64,000 nt of DNA from Hysterium pulicare CBS 123377 (Eukaryota; Ascomycota; Dothideomycetes; Hysteriales; Hysteriaceae): contig AJFK01000324.1 in NCBI GenBank assembly GCA_000467715.1, positions 62,001 through 126,000 on the forward strand, in the 5' to 3' direction. The notes below the pieces were generated by a model. The model saw nothing but the letters and a program-made list of their open reading frames with translations, did no database searches and was not told where the DNA came from. Position numbers and translations under genes: made by a program. Each line of letters starts with the position of its first letter. The stretch's first letter is position 1. Of this stretch, positions 58,825 through 64,000 are shown in pieces.

Positions 58825-60500
58825 TTACTTATATCCCTTTGTCTTGCACTTCACACTGACAACACTAGTTTTCGCATCCTTCCCCTTCTTCCCAGCCTCA
58901 ATAACAAAAGCAGTCAGCTTCCCACCATTGACGCACCCCGAATCAAGCCCCTTGCTATACTTAAGGATATTCATACCGCGTTTAGCGTGATGTCCATAAA
59001 TCACCGTCTTCCGTTCTTTCGCCGGTAATTTCTCCTGCTGATGATTCCAAAATTTCTCCCAGGGAAACCCATCGCGGTCTTCAGAGGGTAATCTCGTCTC
59101 CAAATCAATCGACCGCATATTCATGCACTGATACGGATCCTGTTTCTCCAACGAGACGCCGGGAACTAGACCCGCGTGCACAACTATGACTTCGCCCATG
59201 CCGGCGATGTCGCCCACGCGCAGAATCACGGGACAGGATTGCAGGTAGCGGACTTGATCTTCGGAGAATTGCTTGGCGAGACGGCGGAACTTGTAATCGC
59301 CGTGCGAGAAGGATTCTTCGTCGAGGGTGTCTTCGGTGCGGTCGGTGGATTCGTCCGGGCCGGGGAGTTGGACGTGGTGGGCGAGCATATCGGATAGGGA
59401 GAGGAGGGTGCGGTCTTCGTGGTTGCCGCGGACGCAGGAGGCGGAGAGGGATTGGGCTAGGGATACTACGCCGGAGGAGTCGGGACCTGGGGGTTTTAGT
59501 TAGATAGATTCAAGGAAGGCGGCTTTTTGGCGTATCCGGATTTGGAGGGGGGGAGAGGGTTGAATTTACCTTTATTGATGATATCTCCCGTCAGAATCAA
59601 ATGATCGTGATTCTCGTTAAAATCCACCTTCTTCAACAAATCCTCCAACTCCTCTCTACATCCGTGCACATCCCCCACCACAATCAACCTCTTCGTCTTC
59701 GAAGCCTCCCCAATCGGTAATAACCGGCTATCCATCTGTTTCACCTGCACCATGTCCGAGAACTCCGGCCTCATATTACTCCCAAAAGGCGCTTTGGGAA
59801 CAAAATCCATTTTCCGTTGGTCCATTCTATACTGAGTCCAGTTCGGCCCAAAATACGTGCGCCACGCAATCCACGTCACAAGCAGCAAGACAAGATAGAT
59901 CAGGGCGTAGCGCTGGAGGCGTCTGGGAACGCGGTTCTGCGATTGTGCGACTAGGTGTTTCCACTTGGGATGGACCCAATGTTCATCTTCTTCCTTGGCG
60001 TAGAAAGCTTCGTCTTCGTCCGAGGCGTCGACGTCTTGGAATCGTTTCCAGTCGTTTGTGACGTAGTCTATTAGCGGTCGCTCTTGAGGATGTGCGTACG
60101 GGGTTCGATTTGCCATGAACTTGATCTTGGTCTTGGACTGTGGGTCGGGAGAGGGATGGCGTGAGGGGACCCCGATTAGAGTCGCGGAGGAAGCGGTGCT
60201 TGAGGAGGAACTGGGACGGGAGGGTTTCGTTTGGTGTGAGAGGAGGGGAGATGGGGAGATTGGGGTTCCGGAAGTTGATGTCGTGTAGCGGAAACGGGTC
60301 ACTGGGGATGATATGAGGGTGGTGGTGGTATTAAGAGTAAGGGTCGGGTGATTTGAGGTGCCGACGTCGTTTGAGTTTCGCTCGGCATCAAGGCTCGACA
60401 ATTGGTGACTGCTCGGAGGCGGTGAATTAGGGAAAGGACGTTGAGATGAATGCGGATAGGAGGCCTCATCGTTCTGAGGCGAAAGCTGTTTCTCCTCCAT
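58825..60500 (-). CDS. ppn2: Ppn2-like metallophosphoesterase (endopolyphosphatase)
   Basis: Calcineurin-like phosphoesterase resembling yeast Ppn2, a vacuolar Zn-dependent endopolyphosphatase. Exons 60500-59570 and 59486-58825 give 530 aa. A Ser/Pro-rich cytosolic N-terminus is followed by one membrane helix (YALIYLVLLLVTWIAW, about 198-213), then the lumenal catalytic domain with the PPP-type metal motifs VVGDVHG (GDVHG at 276-280), LTGDIINKG (about 303-311), VRGNHEDR (GNHE at 331-334), IVVHAGLVPG and YGHHAKRG. The intron falls exactly inside the GDxxxKG motif. Type II topology suits vacuolar delivery. Bis(5'-nucleosyl)-tetraphosphatases share these motifs, but the membrane anchor and length favour Ppn2. 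Confidence 0.85.
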
Positions 60501-60872
60501 CGAGAGTAGTGGCCGCGATCAGGGACGTGGATGACGCGGTCGGAAAAGGCAGCCAATGATGCGAGAATGACAAGACACTTGGCGTGGGATGGTGTCTTGG
60601 TATTGAGGATATTCTCGCGTTAAGGGCTTCCATTCTTTATATTGCTGCGATGGGGAGAGCAGGAGGAGTCGGCAATGTCGGGACGTTATTGAGGGTGACG
60701 TTGAAGCCAATTGATCCTTCCGCTGATAGATTGCGCTTTGATGAAGTGGACGAGGAAGCACGGGTCTTGGCACGCTGGTGCCTGCAGCAGTCTCACCAAT
60801 CTATTCACACTTTATTGACAACACCCCAAAGCAAGATTCAACGCCCATGAAACGAGATTGACTAGCCTGCTG
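60501..60872. promoter_or_regulatory. divergent promoter region
   Basis: 372 bp separate the start codons of the polyphosphatase gene (-) and the Ras-like gene (+), so both promoters must lie here. No specific motif is claimed. Confidence 0.45.
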
Positions 60873-61623
60873 ATGATGGCTTCAACAACGACATCGTATT
60901 CTGTGATTGTCTTCGGAGAATCTGGCGTGGGGAAAACATGCTTCGTCGACATGGTAGGGCCCAAGCTTCATGTTTTATAGCCTGTTGCTGCAATTCACGT
61001 TTCAATTCTAGTTCGTCTTCAATCACTACGCTCAACTGTACGATCCCTTTCAGGAGCCATCCGCGCGCAAGCAGATCACACTTGACGCCGAGGACTATAT
61101 GCTGGAGCTTCTCGACATAAATGCCACGCTTTTAAGACAGGAAGATACCTCATTCTCCAAAGCTATGTTCGCACGTTGGCTTCAAGACGCAGATGGAGTA
61201 GTTCTCCTCTACAGCACTAACTCCAGAGCAAGTTACGAGCACATCAAGAATGAAGGATACATGAACATTATCCAAGCTCGGGCAATGAATGTCACCAAAG
61301 ACAACAAGCCATTCCCATGCGGCCCGCAAAGATTTGGGTGTATTATGGTAGGTACAAAAACGGATCTCTTAAATGAACGAGAGGTTCCGACAGATGAGGC
61401 ACAAGGATTCGCCCAGACACAAGGCATACCATTCTTCGAAGTTTGCGCGCGAACAGACCTTGATGCCATCCACGGTTCAATGTATGAGCTGGTCAAGTCT
61501 ATCAATAGAGCCAAAGACCTCGATAAAGAAGGGCTTGCAAGAGATGAAGCAAGGAGAATAGAGAGAGAAAAGGCGAATCCAATAAGCTCTTACATTAACA
61601 AGCTCCGGACAAGGACCCCCTGA
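60873..61623 (+). CDS. atypical Ras-like small GTPase
   Basis: Exons 60873-60953 and 61012-61623 give 230 aa. The P-loop is intact (GESGVGKT, 15-22), and the Ras-like effector neighbourhood is recognisable as YDPFQEPSARKQI, but the switch I threonine (YDPT in Ras) is replaced by Phe. Switch I leads into a G3 region reading LLDINATLLRQED rather than LDTAGQE, so the DxxG glycine and catalytic Gln are absent. G4 is GTKTDL instead of NKxD and G5 is VCARTD. The C-terminus is charged (RRIEREKANP) and lacks a CaaX box, so no prenylation is expected. It probably binds nucleotide with unusual or no hydrolysis. Two adjacent ATGs begin the frame. Confidence 0.78.
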
Positions 61624-62665
61624 GCTACGAGATATATGCTTACTCGCGTCGAATTCTCCATCGGAAATCAAAAGCGAAACACTGATGATGTCTTTAAGCA
61701 CGAGAAATTACTCTGCTATCAAGGGAAACATTTCCGCTTATTTCCGGCGGAGCTGCACAGGCCTTGAAGGACTTCATCGTTACGATTTCGAGGCAGCAAT
61801 TTCCTTCGCCGCCACCATTCTTCTGCTTACCTGTTTTTCAAAGTTTAGTCCATCACCATTGTTCGGATTGCTCTGCTTCTCTAGCATGCTTAATTCAGAA
61901 GTAAGCATGCTGAACTATGCCCACGTCCAGGAGCGTCAAAGTGGGAAGAGAAGGTGACGATAGACGTTTAGCTGTGCACCAATTCGTATAGAAGACACGT
62001 AAGTTTCTCCTCTAACTTGTCGAAGAACCGATTTCAAGCTCACAGCAGTAGGGCTACTATTCAGAACAGGAATAAATCTAAGTTTCATTTGGGAGATCGT
62101 TGGGATTGGCCTGCCTTCCAAGTAACCGAGAACATGCCTAGATAATGCGAATTCGGTAAATGGCCCCGGAAAGGGAATAGTTGGCGTACTTAAACCATTC
62201 CCAACCCGAAAAATGCTGCAGGATGCGTCTGTGTGACCTTGAAAATATGGGGATAAGGTCAGTCAGCTTCATAATGAGTATCAGAACGCTTCGCATACTG
62301 ATCTTCGGTATTAGCTTGCAATGCAGGCTGTTAAAGAATGGCTTGAATGGTAATGAATGAATGATAGGCGACTACCCGCGCTGTCCGCCCACTCCGCCAC
62401 ATCGCCTACACCCCCCAAGAATTCTAGTCTCAAAGGATTCGAATCCTAATCCTAATCCTCAATCTATTTCTTTTCCTAATCCTTCGACCAAATTGCGCTC
62501 AATATTAGCCTACGGTTCTCGTCCAACGCACCATTCGTTGAATAACGATGTTCGCTAAACCACAGTGAGCACTAGAGCCAATAGCACTGCGCTTGAACAG
62601 TATATAACTCTACTGTATCCCATGTCCAATCTTCAGCTTCCGCTTTCTTTCTCTCTTTCGATACT
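61624..62665. other. intergenic region
   Basis: No gene seen. A short AATCCT tandem (three units near 62445-62462) lies about 200 nt before the monooxygenase start. Confidence 0.4.
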
Positions 62666-64000
62666 ATGCCTGCAACGTCAAACCTCCAATGCGGCATCGT
62701 AGGCGCAGGCATTGCCGGCCTTGCCGCAGCTATTGCGCTTCGCCGTGCTGGCCATAACGTCGAAATATTTGAGCGCTCCCAGTTCAAGAACGAGATCGGC
62801 GCTGCAATCATGTTGACTCCAAACGGAACCCGGATACTATCCCGCTGGGGACTGGACTTGGATAAATGGGGCGCCACTGATAATAACCAATTTAGGAGTG
62901 CGCAAAGTGCTACGCTTGACATCGTCTATACCGACGTCTTCCCAAATATGAAAGAGAAATACGGGGATCGGTACTGTGCTTTCCACCGCGTTGATCTTCA
63001 TTCTGGGCTGAGAGAGCTTGCTGAGAAAGAGATGGATGGTTGGGCCCCTCCTGCTAAGATTCGATTAGCCTCGGAAGTCGTGAAGGTGGATTGTGAGGAA
63101 GGGAAGTTGACTTTGATAGATGGGAGCACGTTACAGAAAGACTTTGTTGTATTAGCAGATGGCTGCCATGTGAGATATCTTAACTCGAAGAGACCAAACC
63201 GCAGGCTTATTCTTCTTCACAGTGCAAATTTCTAAATGACATCTCAGGAGAAAACACGCAGACCGTCAAGATAGGAAAATCAGTGTACCGCTGGCTTGTT
63301 CCGATAGAGAGAATTCGGGAGGATCCGCCGTCACGGGGTCTATGGCTGACTGAAAACCCCGGGTTTCTTTCAGCGACAAACTTTGAAACTGGTGTTTTCG
63401 TCGTGACATATCCTTGTCGAAAGTACGCTTTATTCCCCACCCTCTGCGCTCCTTTCATTCTCTATCCAAACTCGAAGGCTGATCTAATCTTAAGCTCTAA
63501 ACTTCTCAACTGCGCCGTCTTCCACAACACCCGCGAAGATATGAAAGATCGCACGGGTATATTCTACTCCTCTCATGGCCTCTTCTTATCAGCCGCTAAG
63601 CCATCATTACAGATTGGAACTCCGCCGCAACCCATGATGACGTCCTCCAAGAGCTTCAAGGTTTCCACCCTGTAATCCGCTCCCTACCAATGTATGTCAC
63701 CCCTTCGCATCATTAATTCTTACCACTGACGGTTCCTCAGGAAAGCCGACCAAATAAAGGTCTACACCGTAACCCAGCGCGCCCCATCGCCCCGCATAAC
63801 CCGCGGCCGCGTCGTCGCAATAGGAGACGCCGTCCACCACATGCTCCCCACACACGCCCAAGGCGGAAACTCCGCCCTCGAAGACGCCGCAGCGCTAGAA
63901 GTCTTGCTTTCTCCCCAAAACTTCCCTCTCTCCCCTTCCCAGGACCTCACCACAACTCTCGACCTTTACCAAAGCCTCCGCCTCCCCCGTACCGCCACAT
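62666..64000 (+). CDS. FAD-dependent monooxygenase, salicylate-hydroxylase-like (3' end outside window)
   Basis: Class A flavoprotein monooxygenase of the aromatic-ring hydroxylase type. Exons 62666-63169, 63223-63422, 63495-63556, 63613-63691 and 63741 to beyond 64000 join in phase. The N-terminal Rossmann motif is GIVGAGIAGLAAAIALRRAG, with EIFERS closing the ADP site. The DG motif is VVLADGCH, split by an intron right after it, and the GD motif reads VAIGDAVHHMLPTHAQGGNS. The acceptor of the first intron was set at 63223 because the later one at about 63246 breaks the frame. About 368 residues are visible; 40-80 more are expected. The substrate is unknown; such genes occur in catabolic and biosynthetic clusters, and what follows the window edge would decide. 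Confidence 0.88.

Noticed and set aside
62430-62470. AATCCT tandem units resembling telomere repeats, next to a GATTCGAATC palindrome resembling a tRNA T-arm
   Set aside because: The unit lacks one C compared with the CCCTAA telomere repeat and is only about three copies long; no cloverleaf could be drawn around the palindrome.

Overview
The window is nuclear DNA of a filamentous ascomycete (Pezizomycotina). This is shown by many 45-60 nt introns with GTAAGT-like donors and CTNAC-like branch sites, a velvet-family regulator, a Zn2Cys6 transcription factor, squalene epoxidase, an Sds22 protein and a fungal-type PKA catalytic subunit. A member of the Leotiomycetes is my weak guess from overall protein character. 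No mobile element, CRISPR array, rRNA or convincing tRNA was seen.

Layout. 1-9.5 kb is gene-poor and holds one recognisable gene, a Bin3/MePCE-type RNA methyltransferase (minus). 9.5-36 kb is a dense housekeeping block: VelC-like velvet regulator (+), CTP synthase (+), ADP-sugar Nudix hydrolase (-), a single-pass membrane protein with a long disordered tail (+), squalene epoxidase (+), a 226-aa unknown (+), coronin (+), a large basic protein ending in a SUMO-like domain (+), a Psr1-like FCP/SCP phosphatase (-) and Sds22 (+). 36-41.4 kb carries a diverged minus-strand paralogue family: two open copies and a broken one between them. 41.9-49.9 kb returns to core genes: class 3 lipase (-), PKA catalytic subunit (-), a Golgi-type glycosyltransferase (-) and PRP38 (+). 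50.5-58.1 kb looks accessory: a start-less F-box-like frame, a RING-H2 protein, a short-chain dehydrogenase pseudogene with three in-frame stops, a small protein made of a duplicated module and a Zn2Cys6 factor. 58.8-64 kb holds a Ppn2-like polyphosphatase (-), an atypical Ras-like GTPase (+) and an FAD monooxygenase cut by the window end (+).

Most interesting points: an intron in the CTP synthase gene that appears to use AT-AC rather than GT-AG borders; the SUMO-like domain and start-overlapping uORF of the 26.6-29.0 kb gene; the three-copy orphan family; the duplicated-module small protein; and the SDR pseudogene whose catalytic tyrosine codon is a stop. Exon borders were placed by eye and checked for reading phase; no alignment or database search was possible.
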